This document shows, piece by piece, positions 7,783-15,837 of a DNA stretch of 33,502 nt. This DNA comes from Bacteroidales bacterium UBA4070 (GTDB taxonomy: Bacteria > Bacteroidota > Bacteroidia > Bacteroidales > VadinHA17), in contig DFYY01000007.1 of assembly GCA_002383485.1 (NCBI GenBank), forward strand, positions 106,209 through 139,710, written 5' to 3'. Made by a program: the position numbers and the translations under genes. A model generated the notes under the pieces. It was given only the letters and a program-made list of their open reading frames with translations, had not been told where the DNA came from and made no database searches. Position 1 is the first letter of the stretch, and each line of letters opens with the position of its first letter.

Positions 7783-8892
7783 ATGAATGGCATGACTGTC
7801 CTGGTAAGCCCTCTGAACTGGGGATTCGGCCATGCCGGCCGCATGATACCTGTAGCGCTGGAGCTGAAAAGGCGGGGCTGCGAGGTCATTTTTGCCGGTG
7901 ATGTCTCCCTGTTTGAGATGGCCGGAAGGGAACTGCCCGGGATAAGGCTTGTTGAAATCCCCGGGCTCAGGATAAGATACTCGCGCCGCCTTCCTCAGTA
8001 CATCTGCATCTTCCTGCAACTGCCTCGAATCATTGCCTCCGCCTTCGCGGAACACAGGTCTCTGCGGCGACTGGTGAAGGAGATGAATCCGTCACTTATC
8101 ATCTCTGACAACCGGTTCGGCTTTTACCACCGTAAGGTATATTCCGTATACGTCACCCACCAGTTACGGATTCCTTTTCCCGTGCTCCTTCGGTTCATGG
8201 AGCCTCTGGCGGCATGGCTGCACCGGATGATCATAGACAGGTATGACCTCTGTCTCGTCCCTGACTTCCCCGGTGACAGGAATCTCTCTGGCAGGCTGTC
8301 TCACGAAGTATGGCTGCCGCAAAACATGATCTACATGGGGCCGCTCTCGAGGTTTGACAGCTACTATGAATATGAAGATGCAGTGGGCGTGACCGGGAAT
8401 CCATATGTCTGCCTGATCCTCTCCGGTCCGGAGCCGCAGCGGACTATGCTGCTGGAGAAAGCCTCCGAAGCCATGCATAGTATTAAATCAGTGATACTTA
8501 GTACTGATGCGGTGCCGCACAACTTCACGGAGGCACACCCTGAAATCACTTTTATCACAGCCCCTGACAGGGCGACAATGCGCCGGATCATTGCCTCATC
8601 CTCCCTGGTCATCACCAGGGCAGGATACACCTCAGTCATGGAGCTCTTTCTGATGGGCAGGGGAGCAGTAATCATCCCCACACCAGGCCAGACAGAACAG
8701 GAATACCTCGGCATGCACCTGAACGGAAAGTACGGCTTCAACACCCTTCAGCAGGGAGAGCTGGAACTGTTGCCGGGAATTGTATCAGGCATCGCAGAAT
8801 TCGCCGCTGCCGCTTCAGACGCGGACATCAGCTTCGCGAAGGCGTTGTTTGAAAAAGCAATTGACTGCTTACTTGAGCAAAAAAAGAAGTGA
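7783..8892 (+). CDS. MurG-like glycosyltransferase (GT-B fold)
   Basis: This 369-residue protein resembles the UDP-GlcNAc transferase/MurG superfamily. The N-terminal glycine loop is LNWGFGHAGRMIPVALEL, like the GxGHxxR loop of MurG. The C-terminal donor-binding region reads VITRAGYTSVMELFLMGRGAVIIPTPGQTEQEYLG, the usual (S/T)RxGxxTxxE...P arrangement. It is close to the family of about 350-370 residues found in Bacteroidota; true MurG is elsewhere, so the acceptor is unknown. It ends the operon, 5 bp after the radical SAM gene, and overlaps the convergent PAP2 gene by 24 bp. Confidence 0.85.
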   Translation: MNGMTVLVSPLNWGFGHAGRMIPVALELKRRGCEVIFAGDVSLFEMAGRELPGIRLVEIPGLRIRYSRRLPQYICIFLQLPRIIASAFAEHRSLRRLVKEMNPSLIISDNRFGFYHRKVYSVYVTHQLRIPFPVLLRFMEPLAAWLHRMIIDRYDLCLVPDFPGDRNLSGRLSHEVWLPQNMIYMGPLSRFDSYYEYEDAVGVTGNPYVCLILSGPEPQRTMLLEKASEAMHSIKSVILSTDAVPHNFTEAHPEITFITAPDRATMRRIIASSSLVITRAGYTSVMELFLMGRGAVIIPTPGQTEQEYLGMHLNGKYGFNTLQQGELELLPGIVSGIAEFAAAASDADISFAKALFEKAIDCLLEQKKK

Positions 8893-9504
8893 TACTCCCA
8901 TAACCGCTGCTCCGGCAAATAATCCCGACCAAACCTCAGCCGGTGAGTGATCTTCGAGATAAATTCTTGATGACATCACGGCCCCGCCTGCCAGTACTAC
9001 TGCAAACAGCTGCCACACCATGCTGATGTGATAGAGAGCTATCATGAAAACAACCAGTACCAACAGTCCCCCGAACCCGATGGCGTGCATTGATATATGG
9101 TATCTGACGGTTATGACCAGAGTGACAAGTGTTACAACTGCAATGGATACAAGATATGCCCTGAACAGGTTGGGGACCTGCATCCTGAGCAGGACGAATG
9201 CTGTCAGGCTGTACATCAGGAGCGCAAAAGTCAGCAGCAGCACTCTCTCGTTGCGGCCGCGGGCCCGCAGGCTGGCAATGGCGCTCCTGGCATAGAGGAC
9301 TATCGCAAGCGCTATGGGCAACAACACGTTGTTGGCCGTGACCAGAACAAGTATCATCCTCTTTACCGAAAGCGGTATGAATGAAAGCAACGTGGAAGAA
9401 CTGTATATTATCAGCAACCCGTACAACGGGATGAAGAGCGGGTGAAATACAACCGAGAGGATCTCCGCCGCCCTTTTCATGCGTGTGCCGGCATCTGCAT
9501 TCAT
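8869..9504 (-). CDS. PAP2-type membrane phosphatase-like protein
   Basis: This 211-residue polytopic membrane protein has about six hydrophobic segments. The C-terminal stretch SRIYLEDHSPAEVWSG (residues 179-194, His186) matches PAP2 motif 3, SRxxxxxHxxxDVxxG, with Glu replacing Asp. PAP2 motif 1 (KxxxxxxRP) and motif 2 (PSGH) are not evident, so catalytic competence is doubtful. A role in lipid or undecaprenyl phosphate metabolism is inference only. Its ATG overlaps the rpoN stop by 4 bp, making it the last gene of asnS-rpoN-PAP2. Confidence 0.75.
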   Translation of the reverse strand: MNADAGTRMKRAAEILSVVFHPLFIPLYGLLIIYSSSTLLSFIPLSVKRMILVLVTANNVLLPIALAIVLYARSAIASLRARGRNERVLLLTFALLMYSLTAFVLLRMQVPNLFRAYLVSIAVVTLVTLVITVRYHISMHAIGFGGLLVLVVFMIALYHISMVWQLFAVVLAGGAVMSSRIYLEDHSPAEVWSGLFAGAAVMGVSLLFLLK

Positions 9505-10961
9505 TTTATCTCCTTCCTCATCCTTGCAACCGGTATGTTAAGCTGTTCCCTGTACTTGGCCACCGTCCGGCGGGCAATCTGGTAACCTTTTTCCTGCAGT
9601 ATCTCTGTCAGCTTCTCGTCCGTCAGCGGCCTGCGTTTGTCCTCATTGTTCAGGCATTCCTGCAGTATACGCTTGATCTCACGCGTGGAAACCTCGTCTC
9701 CGGCGTCAGTCTGCATACCCTCTGAAAAGAAAAACTTTAGGGGATAGATGCCGAAATGGGTCTGTATGTATTTGCTGTTTGCCACCCGCGAAACTGTGGA
9801 GATGTCAAGACCGGTCATCTCGGCCACATCCTTCAGAATCATGGGTTTCAGCTTTGTGTCATCACCCTCCACAAAGTATTCCTTCTGGTACTCCAGTATT
9901 GCGTTCATCGTAAGCAGCAGCGTGTTCTGCCTCTGCCGCATGGCATCAATGAACCACCTCGCCGCATCAAGTTTCTGCTTGACAAACATGACGGCATCCT
10001 TATTCTGCTTCCCGGCTTTCCTGTCGCGCGAGTAGGATTCAAGCATCTCACTGTAACCCCTGCTGACCTTCAGCTCCGGGATGTTCCTGTTGTTCAGGCT
10101 GAGCTCCAGTCCGCCGTCAGACTCCTCGAGGATGAAATCGGGAATGATGTGCTGGGCCGACTTTGTGTACGGATCGTTGAAACTGCCGCCCGGCTTGGGA
10201 TTGAGCTTAAGAACCTCATCAATGACCGCCTTCATCTCCTCCTCACTCTTGCCCAGTCTGGACATGATCTTTTCATAGTGTCTCCTTGAGAACTCTTCGA
10301 AAAAGTCAGTCAATACCGTCTTAGTGAGAGCCACGGAGGGGTGAGACTGATCCTTTCTCTCTATCTGCAGCAGCAGGCACTCGCGCAGGTCACGGGCACC
10401 GACGCCTGCCGGCTCCAGGTCCTGAATTATCTGCAGAACTGCATTGAGTTCTTCGGCTGTTGTGGTGATATTCTGCAGGAATGCCAGGTCATCAACCATG
10501 TTTTCCACCTCGCGGCGAAGGTAACCGTCATCATCTATGTTACCTATTATATATTCACCCAGGATCTCCTCGCGCTCCGTATCTACGCGCATGTTGAACT
10601 GCTGGATCAGGTTCTCGTGAAAAGATGCTCCTGAGGCATAGGGTATCTCATCGCGGCGCTCATCATCCTTTGAGGTGTTGTTAATCTGAAGCCGGTAGTC
10701 CGGTATATCTTCATCATTCAGGTAGTCATCAAGAGCGAACTCTTCCTGTTCACGTTCAGCCTGCTCCTCGTCTACATCATCATTTTCTTCATCCGGTATT
10801 TCATCCTCCTCCGGGCCCTCCTCAAGAGCGGGATTCTCTTCCAGTTCCTTCTTGATCCGCTGCTCCAACTGCATGGCAGGCACCTCCAGCAGCTTGATCA
10901 TCTGGATCTGCTGCGGAGAAAGCTTCTGAAGCAGCTTTTGTTGCAGTTTCTGGTCGAGCAT
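9501..10961 (-). CDS. rpoN: RNA polymerase sigma-54 factor
   Basis: Sigma-54 directs RNA polymerase to -24/-12 promoters that need an enhancer-binding ATPase. The 486-residue product has all three regions. Region I is Gln/Leu-rich at residues 1-50 (LSPQQIQMIKLLEVPAMQLEQ). Region II is a long acidic stretch at about 55-105. The DNA-binding part carries the helix-turn-helix segment LDISTVSRVANSKYIQT and ends in the RpoN box ARRTVAKYRE. It lies 20 bp after asnS and overlaps the PAP2 start. No cognate activator is encoded in the window. Confidence 0.97.
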   Translation of the reverse strand: MLDQKLQQKLLQKLSPQQIQMIKLLEVPAMQLEQRIKKELEENPALEEGPEEDEIPDEENDDVDEEQAEREQEEFALDDYLNDEDIPDYRLQINNTSKDDERRDEIPYASGASFHENLIQQFNMRVDTEREEILGEYIIGNIDDDGYLRREVENMVDDLAFLQNITTTAEELNAVLQIIQDLEPAGVGARDLRECLLLQIERKDQSHPSVALTKTVLTDFFEEFSRRHYEKIMSRLGKSEEEMKAVIDEVLKLNPKPGGSFNDPYTKSAQHIIPDFILEESDGGLELSLNNRNIPELKVSRGYSEMLESYSRDRKAGKQNKDAVMFVKQKLDAARWFIDAMRQRQNTLLLTMNAILEYQKEYFVEGDDTKLKPMILKDVAEMTGLDISTVSRVANSKYIQTHFGIYPLKFFFSEGMQTDAGDEVSTREIKRILQECLNNEDKRRPLTDEKLTEILQEKGYQIARRTVAKYREQLNIPVARMRKEIK

Positions 10962-10981
10962 AACGCTTTCAGTTCTGTCTG

Positions 10982-12370
10982 TTAAAACTCAGCGTTCCGC
11001 GGAGTACGCGGGAACGGAATCACATCGCGAATATTTGACATGCCGGTCATGAAGAGAATGAGCCTCTCGAAGCCCAGACCGAAGCCCGAATGCGGAACCG
11101 TGCCGAATCTTCGTGTATCGAGATACCACCAGAGATCCTTCAACGGCAGGTTAAGCTCCTCAATCCTTCGCGTCAGCTTATCCATCTCCTCCTCCCTCTG
11201 TGAGCCGCCAATAATCTCACCGATACCAGGGAAGAGAACATCCATCGCCCTCACCGTCTTGCCGTCGTCATTCTGCTTCATGTAAAAGGCCTTGATGCTC
11301 ATGGGGTAATCAGTCAGTATGACCGGCCTTTTGAAGTGCGTCTCCACGAGGTAACGCTCATGCTCCGCCTGCAGGTCACGACCCCAGCCCACGGCATATT
11401 CCCACTTGCGGCCGGAAGCTTCAAGGATCTTTATGGCTTCGGTGTAGGTCAGCCTCTCATAACGGTTGGCCAGCACAAACTCAAGCCTCTCTATGAGCGC
11501 ATTGTCAATCATCTTGTTCAGGAACTCAAGATCCTCACGGCAGTTGTCGAGCGCATATCTGATGAGATATTTAGTAAAATCCTCACCCAGGTCCATGTTG
11601 TCAGTGATGTCCCAGAAAGCCATCTCCGGTTCTATCATCCAGAACTCAGCGAGGTGTCTCGGGGTGTTTGAGTTCTCGGCACGAAAGGTAGGACCAAATG
11701 TATATATCTCTCCCAGTGCTAGCGCTCCGAGCTCACCCTCGAGCTGGCCGGAGACGGTCAGATTTGTGGCCTTGCCGAAGAAATCACGGTCAAAATCAAT
11801 ATTCCCCTCTTTTGTGCGGGGGAGGTTCTCAAGATCAAGAGTGGTCACATGGAACATCTCACCTGCACCCTCGGCATCGCTGCCGGTGATGATCGGTGTA
11901 TGCAGGTAAAAAAAACCCCTGTCATTGAAGTATTTATGCACGGCAAAGGCCATGGCGTGGCGGATACGCATCACCGCCCCGAAGGTGTTGGTCCGGAAAC
12001 GGAGATGGGCTATCTCCCGGAGAAATTCCATCGAATGGCCCTTCTTCTGAAGAGGATATGTCTCAGGATCGCACTTGCCGTAGAGTATTATATCCGAAGC
12101 GCTGATCTCCACGCTCTGCCCCTTCCCCTGCGACTGCAGCAGGGTGCCTGTTACGGCCAGGCTGGCGCCGGTAGTGATATCCTTCAGTAACTCTGCCGGG
12201 AAAGCATTGATGTCAATGACTACCTGTATGTTGTTTATGGTTGAACCGTCGTTTAGAGCTACAAACGCCACATTCTTTATCTCTCTCTTTGTCCTTACCC
12301 AGCCCTTGACAAGCACGTTCTCACCGGTGGCATTGCCGGCAAGCAGTTCCTTTACTCTTCTCCTCTTCAT
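10982..12370 (-). CDS. asnS: Asparaginyl-tRNA synthetase
   Basis: AsnS is a class II synthetase that charges tRNA-Asn. The 462-residue product has an N-terminal OB-fold anticodon domain (about residues 1-115, with VLVKGWVRTKREIKNVAFVALNDGS). The class II core follows, with motif 2 FRAENSNTPRHLAEFWMIEPE and motif 3 GFGLGFERLILFMTG near the C-terminus. Its own AsnS rather than Asp-tRNA amidation would supply Asn-tRNA. A perfect -7 box lies 23-30 bp upstream. It is the first gene of the asnS-rpoN-PAP2 operon. Confidence 0.97.
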   Translation of the reverse strand: MKRRRVKELLAGNATGENVLVKGWVRTKREIKNVAFVALNDGSTINNIQVVIDINAFPAELLKDITTGASLAVTGTLLQSQGKGQSVEISASDIILYGKCDPETYPLQKKGHSMEFLREIAHLRFRTNTFGAVMRIRHAMAFAVHKYFNDRGFFYLHTPIITGSDAEGAGEMFHVTTLDLENLPRTKEGNIDFDRDFFGKATNLTVSGQLEGELGALALGEIYTFGPTFRAENSNTPRHLAEFWMIEPEMAFWDITDNMDLGEDFTKYLIRYALDNCREDLEFLNKMIDNALIERLEFVLANRYERLTYTEAIKILEASGRKWEYAVGWGRDLQAEHERYLVETHFKRPVILTDYPMSIKAFYMKQNDDGKTVRAMDVLFPGIGEIIGGSQREEEMDKLTRRIEELNLPLKDLWWYLDTRRFGTVPHSGFGLGFERLILFMTGMSNIRDVIPFPRTPRNAEF

Positions 12371-12393
12371 AAATGGTCATAGCATTGTAAAGG

Positions 12394-12401
12394 CAAAAAT
12401 A
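12394..12401 (-). promoter_or_regulatory. asnS operon -7 promoter box
   Basis: The minus strand reads TATTTTTG, an exact TAnnTTTG match, about 24 bp before the asnS ATG. Confidence 0.6.
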
Positions 12402-12509
12402 GCATTTTGTTGCTCTCGGCCGAAAGATCAGCCGGCAAATGGCACTGTTTTTGTGCATAAACGCAATTTTTCACAATGTGCCGGCGTTTCTCTTAGGAAA
12501 TATGCCCTC

Positions 12510-12540
12510 TTGAATTTGTCGGGTAAAAAGAGTAATTTTA
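12510..12540 (+). promoter_or_regulatory. Candidate promoter for the universal stress protein
   Basis: TTG at 12510-12512, a 20 bp spacer and TAATTTTA at 12533-12540 resemble the Bacteroidota -33/-7 arrangement with one mismatch in the last -7 base. The gene starts 26 bp downstream. Confidence 0.4.
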
Positions 12541-12566
12541 CTATTCTAACTGAAAACGTGTACATT

Positions 12567-13409
12567 ATGGAAGTCGACAGCAAGATCATTGTGGTTCCGT
12601 GGGATTTCACGCCGGTGACTGAACATGCATTGCAGCACGCGATAAAGATATCGCGCCAGACGCGTAATGATATCTGCCTGCTTCATGTGGTGGAGAAGAT
12701 CACCACTGACGGAGGAATGAAAGCCAAACAGGCAGCCATGGAAAACAGGGGGGCAGAGGTTGAGCGCAACTTCGGGATTAAGGTTAAGACCCATGTTGCA
12801 AGGGGTACAATCTTCAAGCAAATCCCTGAATTTGTCAATGACCGCAAGGCCTCGCTGGTAGTCATGGGGACACATGGCATCAGCGGCATGCAGAAACTGA
12901 CAGGCAGCTGGGCCCTGAAAGTAATAGCAAAATCAAAAGTGCCTTATATAGTTGTTCAGGCCCCGCCCAACGACAATGAAAGATACCATGACATCGTGTT
13001 TCCGGTCGATTTCCGGTCAGAAGAGAAGGAAAAACTCTCTATGGCCATTTTCATGGGAAAATATTTCGACTCCAAGATTCATATCATAAAGGCCGTGCGC
13101 AAGGACGACTCGCTGGCGAAAAAGACCAATCTCAACCTCAACTTTACGGTGAGGATGCTCATTCAGAACAATATCGAGTATGAGATACGTGAGGAACCGG
13201 CTGACAAGCTGGGTGAGCGCACTCTGGAGATTGCACAGGAGATGAAGGCAGACCTGTTGCTCATCATGACCACAAAGGATATCACCTTTGCCGACTACGT
13301 CTGGGGTGCGAAAGAACAATACATCATCGCCAACAGTTCAAAGATTCCTGTCTGCTGCGTGAATCCATCCTCCGCCTTTGCGAACATCGGACAATTCATG
13401 TACGGTTAG
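12567..13409 (+). CDS. Tandem universal stress protein (two UspA domains)
   Basis: This 280-residue cytoplasmic protein holds two UspA domains (about residues 1-142 and 145-280). The first opens with IIVVPWDFTPVTEHALQHAIKIS. It ends with VVMGTHGISGMQKLTGSWALKVI, which carries the G-2x-G-9x-G(S/T) nucleotide-binding signature, so it may bind ATP. The second opens with DIVFPVDFRSEEKEKLSMAI, and its matching loop is degraded (LLIMTTKDITF), so probably only domain one binds nucleotide. ATG at 12567 is chosen because the frame open from 12144 overlaps asnS on the other strand and shows no family similarity before residue 1. Confidence 0.9.
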   Translation: MEVDSKIIVVPWDFTPVTEHALQHAIKISRQTRNDICLLHVVEKITTDGGMKAKQAAMENRGAEVERNFGIKVKTHVARGTIFKQIPEFVNDRKASLVVMGTHGISGMQKLTGSWALKVIAKSKVPYIVVQAPPNDNERYHDIVFPVDFRSEEKEKLSMAIFMGKYFDSKIHIIKAVRKDDSLAKKTNLNLNFTVRMLIQNNIEYEIREEPADKLGERTLEIAQEMKADLLLIMTTKDITFADYVWGAKEQYIIANSSKIPVCCVNPSSAFANIGQFMYG

Positions 13410-13419
13410 AACCCGGGAT

Positions 13420-13612
13420 TGGCGATTTGAGATTTGAGATTTAAATGAATCATAACGATCAATTCGCAGACCATCGTTAATCGTAACCCGCAAATCACAA
13501 TTCCCAACTCGCAACTCGCAAATCGACAACCCCAAATCGCAACTCGCAACTCGCAAATCGCAAATCGCAAATCAACAACCCCAACTCGCAAATCGCAAAT
13601 CGACAATCCCAA
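13420..13612. repeat. Heptamer tandem array (AAATCGC/AACTCGC)
   Basis: From about 13490 the plus strand is a chain of seven-base units, mostly AAATCGC and AACTCGC with interruptions such as AACCCC and CACAATTCCC. It runs right up to the gldA ATG. Shorter relatives (GATTTGA units) lie at 13426-13442. No -7 promoter box is visible within it. No spacer-like unique sequence separates units, so it is not a CRISPR. Confidence 0.75.
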
Positions 13613-14323
13613 ATGTCCATTGTTGTCAGCAACGTCACCAAGAACTATGGGTCTCAGAAGGCCCTGGACGATGTCTCCTTTTCCATCCCGGCAGGAGAGA
13701 TAGTGGGATTCATCGGTCCCAACGGGGCTGGCAAGTCGACGATGCTGAAGATCATCACCGGTTTCTTTCCGGCCGACTCCGGTCAGGTGACTGTTTGCGG
13801 GCTGCCCGCCGGTCCATCCGCCAGGGAGATGAGGCGTTTTATCGGTTACCTTCCTGAAAACAACCCGATCTATCTTGACATGTATGTAAGGGAGTACCTT
13901 GGTTACGTGGCAGATATCTATTCACTTGGCAGGAAGAGCCGCGAGGCGGTTGACTCGGTGATTGAGCGTACCGGCCTGGTTCCCGAGCAGGGAAAAAAGA
14001 TAGGAGCTCTTTCGAAGGGTTACCGGCAGCGGGTGGGACTGGCACAGGCGCTGATCCACGACCCGCAGGTGCTGATACTCGACGAAGCAACCACCGGCCT
14101 CGATCCGAACCAGATAGTTGACATCCGCAATCTCATATCCGAGGCCGGCAAGGAAAAGACTGTAATGCTTTCAACGCATATCATGCAGGAGGTGGAGGCA
14201 ATCTGCAGCCGTGTGATCATAATTGACCACGGCCATATCGTTGCCGACGGTCCCATTGATCAGATCTCCTCTCTCGCCGGCGCCCGGCTGGAGGAGACGT
14301 TCAGGCAGCTCACCGGGAAATAA
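13613..14323 (+). CDS. gldA: GldA-like ABC transporter ATP-binding protein, short form
   Basis: This 236-residue ABC ATPase has Walker A GPNGAGKST (residues 35-43), the GldA-specific GYLPENNPIYLDMYVREYL stretch, the signature LSKGYRQRVGLAQAL, Walker B ILDEATTGLDPNQ (Asp157, Glu158) and the H-loop STHIMQEVEAIC. GldA works with the permeases GldF and GldG in Flavobacterium gliding, but homologues are common in non-gliding relatives and no gldFG lies here. Known GldA proteins are near 300 residues. This one goes from the DGPIDQ strand almost directly to a terminal LEETFRQL, so the C-terminal regulatory region is nearly absent. Walker B has DEA where DEP is usual. Confidence 0.8.
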   Translation: MSIVVSNVTKNYGSQKALDDVSFSIPAGEIVGFIGPNGAGKSTMLKIITGFFPADSGQVTVCGLPAGPSAREMRRFIGYLPENNPIYLDMYVREYLGYVADIYSLGRKSREAVDSVIERTGLVPEQGKKIGALSKGYRQRVGLAQALIHDPQVLILDEATTGLDPNQIVDIRNLISEAGKEKTVMLSTHIMQEVEAICSRVIIIDHGHIVADGPIDQISSLAGARLEETFRQLTGK

Positions 14324-14337
14324 TCATTGGTGGAAAT

Positions 14338-14409
14338 TCCCCGGAGGGGATAGAGAATTGCAGATGTGCGAATTGCGATTGGCCACAAGAATTGTAACAG
14401 GCACACGGC
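14338..14409 (+). repeat. AATTGTA repeats (two copies) with heptamer-like sequence
   Basis: A hairpin TCCCC-GGA-GGGGA at 14338-14350 is followed five bases later by AATTGCAGATGTG (from 14356), like AATTGTAGATGTC at 33376. A short heptamer-like stretch (GCGAATTGCGATTGG) follows. A second AATTGTAACAGGCA copy begins at 14390 and continues as at 14-31. This places the repeats directly between gldA and the convergent ATPase gene. Confidence 0.6.
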
Positions 14410-14419
14410 CACCCGTCCC

Positions 14420-15550
14420 CTACTGCCTCTCCAGCCACCTCGAGAGGAAAAGATCATAAACTGAATAGTACCTCCCGCTGCTGTCACTCTCCTCGTAAAT
14501 CATCTCCTTATCCAGCAGGGCATCAAGCGCTCTCTTTGATCCCGCGGGCGTTCCCAGGGAATGTTTGCCAAGGAATTCTCCCGACTGGGGTTTATATACC
14601 TTCCCCTCCTTCGCTATAGCCATGAGGAGTTGCCACTGATTTGATGTAAGCAGGTGGCGGTACTGGAGAAAAGTCTTTTCCTGCTCATCCAGAATTTCAC
14701 TGCACACCGCTTTGACAAACTGAATATCAATTTCTTTCGCACCTGTGCTAAAAAGGGTATTACAAACAGACTGGGTATAGTATGTGTGCCTTCTGGTCCA
14801 GTCAAGGACAAAGCTGATCGCTTCCGGAGATATCTTTCTCTTGCTTTCTGCAAACTTCTCCCCGATAAACCGGCTGTAATTATCATCGGAGATGGCTGAC
14901 AGGCTCATGATTCTGGTACTTGCAAAAAAAGGTCTCTTTGAGTCGTGGAAAATCTCATGCATCATATGCCTGTTGCTGCCGCTGAATATGAAATGAATAT
15001 TTTTCAGCGGTTGAATCATCGTCCTTAGAATGGCCTCGGCATTACCCTCCTCGTATGATGCAATCGACTGGAATTCGTCGAAGGCGAGGTAAATTTCTGT
15101 TCCAAGCTCATCAAGAAAATTCAGCAGTGCAGAAAGCGTAACTTCATATTCCGAGGCAGAAGAATATTCAAACCTCACCCCTGGCGCACCGGTAAGAGGA
15201 TCGTAAGTAATAACCGGCCGTAATCCTTTCAGGAACGTAAGAAAACGATTCCCTGTTCTTTTCTTCCGTGGCAGCACATTCATTGAAACTGTTGCTAGCT
15301 GACGCGTAAGATCCCTGATGTTCCTTGTGGGATATAGATCAACATAGAGACAAATCGATTGATTCTCTTTTAGTATCTCTTCAAAAACATGAAATATTAA
15401 TGCAGTTTTCCCCATTCTCCGAAGGGAAATCAGCGTTGTATTCAATCCTCCCGTGAGATTCTTTACAAGTCTCTCTGATTCTGTCTCTCTGTCGCAAAAT
15501 AGCTTGCTTCCATGATATCCGACTACCGGAAACGGATTTTTTGAAATCAT
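14420..15550 (-). CDS. AAA-type ATPase, archaeal-ATPase-like (COG1672-like)
   Basis: This 376-residue protein belongs to the ATPases with a degenerate P-loop, here SLRRMGKTALIFHVFEE (Lys48, Thr49). Walker B is EIYLAFDEFQSIASY and the sensor-like strand is IHFIFSGSNRHMMHEIF. The C-terminal part looks like a winged helix (residues about 300-375, LLTSNQWQLLMAIAKEGK, ending YYSVYDLFLSRWLERQ). Relatives are frequent in Bacteroidota, are often strain-variable, and have no known substrate. The gene seems visibly more AT-rich than its neighbours, which fits transfer, but composition was not calculated. A -7 box and an AT palindrome cluster lie upstream. Confidence 0.85.
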   Translation of the reverse strand: MISKNPFPVVGYHGSKLFCDRETESERLVKNLTGGLNTTLISLRRMGKTALIFHVFEEILKENQSICLYVDLYPTRNIRDLTRQLATVSMNVLPRKKRTGNRFLTFLKGLRPVITYDPLTGAPGVRFEYSSASEYEVTLSALLNFLDELGTEIYLAFDEFQSIASYEEGNAEAILRTMIQPLKNIHFIFSGSNRHMMHEIFHDSKRPFFASTRIMSLSAISDDNYSRFIGEKFAESKRKISPEAISFVLDWTRRHTYYTQSVCNTLFSTGAKEIDIQFVKAVCSEILDEQEKTFLQYRHLLTSNQWQLLMAIAKEGKVYKPQSGEFLGKHSLGTPAGSKRALDALLDKEMIYEESDSSGRYYSVYDLFLSRWLERQ

Positions 15551-15569
15551 GACAAATCGTTTTACAATT

Positions 15570-15577
15570 CAAATATA
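15570..15577 (-). promoter_or_regulatory. AAA ATPase -7 promoter box
   Basis: The minus strand reads TATATTTG, an exact TAnnTTTG match, 20 bp before the ATG at 15550. Confidence 0.6.
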
Positions 15578-15595
15578 CACATTTTTTTAACATGT

Positions 15596-15628
15596 TGTAT
15601 CATACATATTGTATTATACATAATGTAT
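15596..15628. promoter_or_regulatory. AT-rich palindrome cluster (possible operator)
   Basis: Two copies of the palindrome TGTATNATACA occur at 15596-15606 and 15610-15620, centres 14 bp apart. An overlapping palindrome, ATACATAATGTAT, follows at 15616-15628. They sit about 20-50 bp upstream of the ATPase -7 box, where a regulator could bind. No regulator gene is adjacent. Confidence 0.4.
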
Positions 15629-15680
15629 GTTATTATTCCCGACCTGCTGCCATGCTTAATGGCCTGCGGCCATCCTCACA

Positions 15681-15808
15681 CATGCCCGGCAATGGCCACC
15701 TCGTAGAGGTGGAAAAATTGTATAACCCTGTCACCCAACGATCCCCCGCCCGGGGCGGGCGAGTGGGGTCCACATTCTACAATTAGAATACGGCCATCGT
15801 TGGGCATG
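15681..15808. repeat. 128 bp repeat element with imperfect inverted ends
   Basis: The ends CATGCCCGGCAATGGCC (15681-15697) and GGCCATCGTTGGGCATG (15792-15808) are inverted repeats with four internal mismatches. Inside are a hairpin CCACCTC-GTA-GAGGTGG (15696-15712), AATTGTA (15716-15722), a GC-rich palindrome around 15744-15758, and TACAATT (15778-15784). CCCAACGAT at 15734-15742 is also an exact inverted match to ATCGTTGGG at 15796-15804. It encodes nothing. Confidence 0.65.
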
Positions 15809-15837
15809 TATATATCAATCCTTCAACTTCTTATGAC

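Noticed and set aside
12144..12566. Long N-terminal extension of the universal stress protein frame
   Set aside because: It lies opposite asnS, includes that gene's promoter region, and has no UspA similarity; the ATG at 12567 fits the family start.
13338..13612. Minus-strand frames rich in ICDLRVG/FAICELR repeats
   Set aside because: A seven-base tandem repeat reads as a repeating heptapeptide in any open frame; no independent evidence of coding.
13490..13612. CRISPR array
   Set aside because: Units are seven bases and adjacent, with no unique spacers and no cas genes.
15564..15570. TACAATT as a further copy of the repeat
   Set aside because: No flanking hairpin with a GTA/TAC loop; it partly overlaps the ATPase -7 box and is probably chance. 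The same holds for TTACAATT near 27804.
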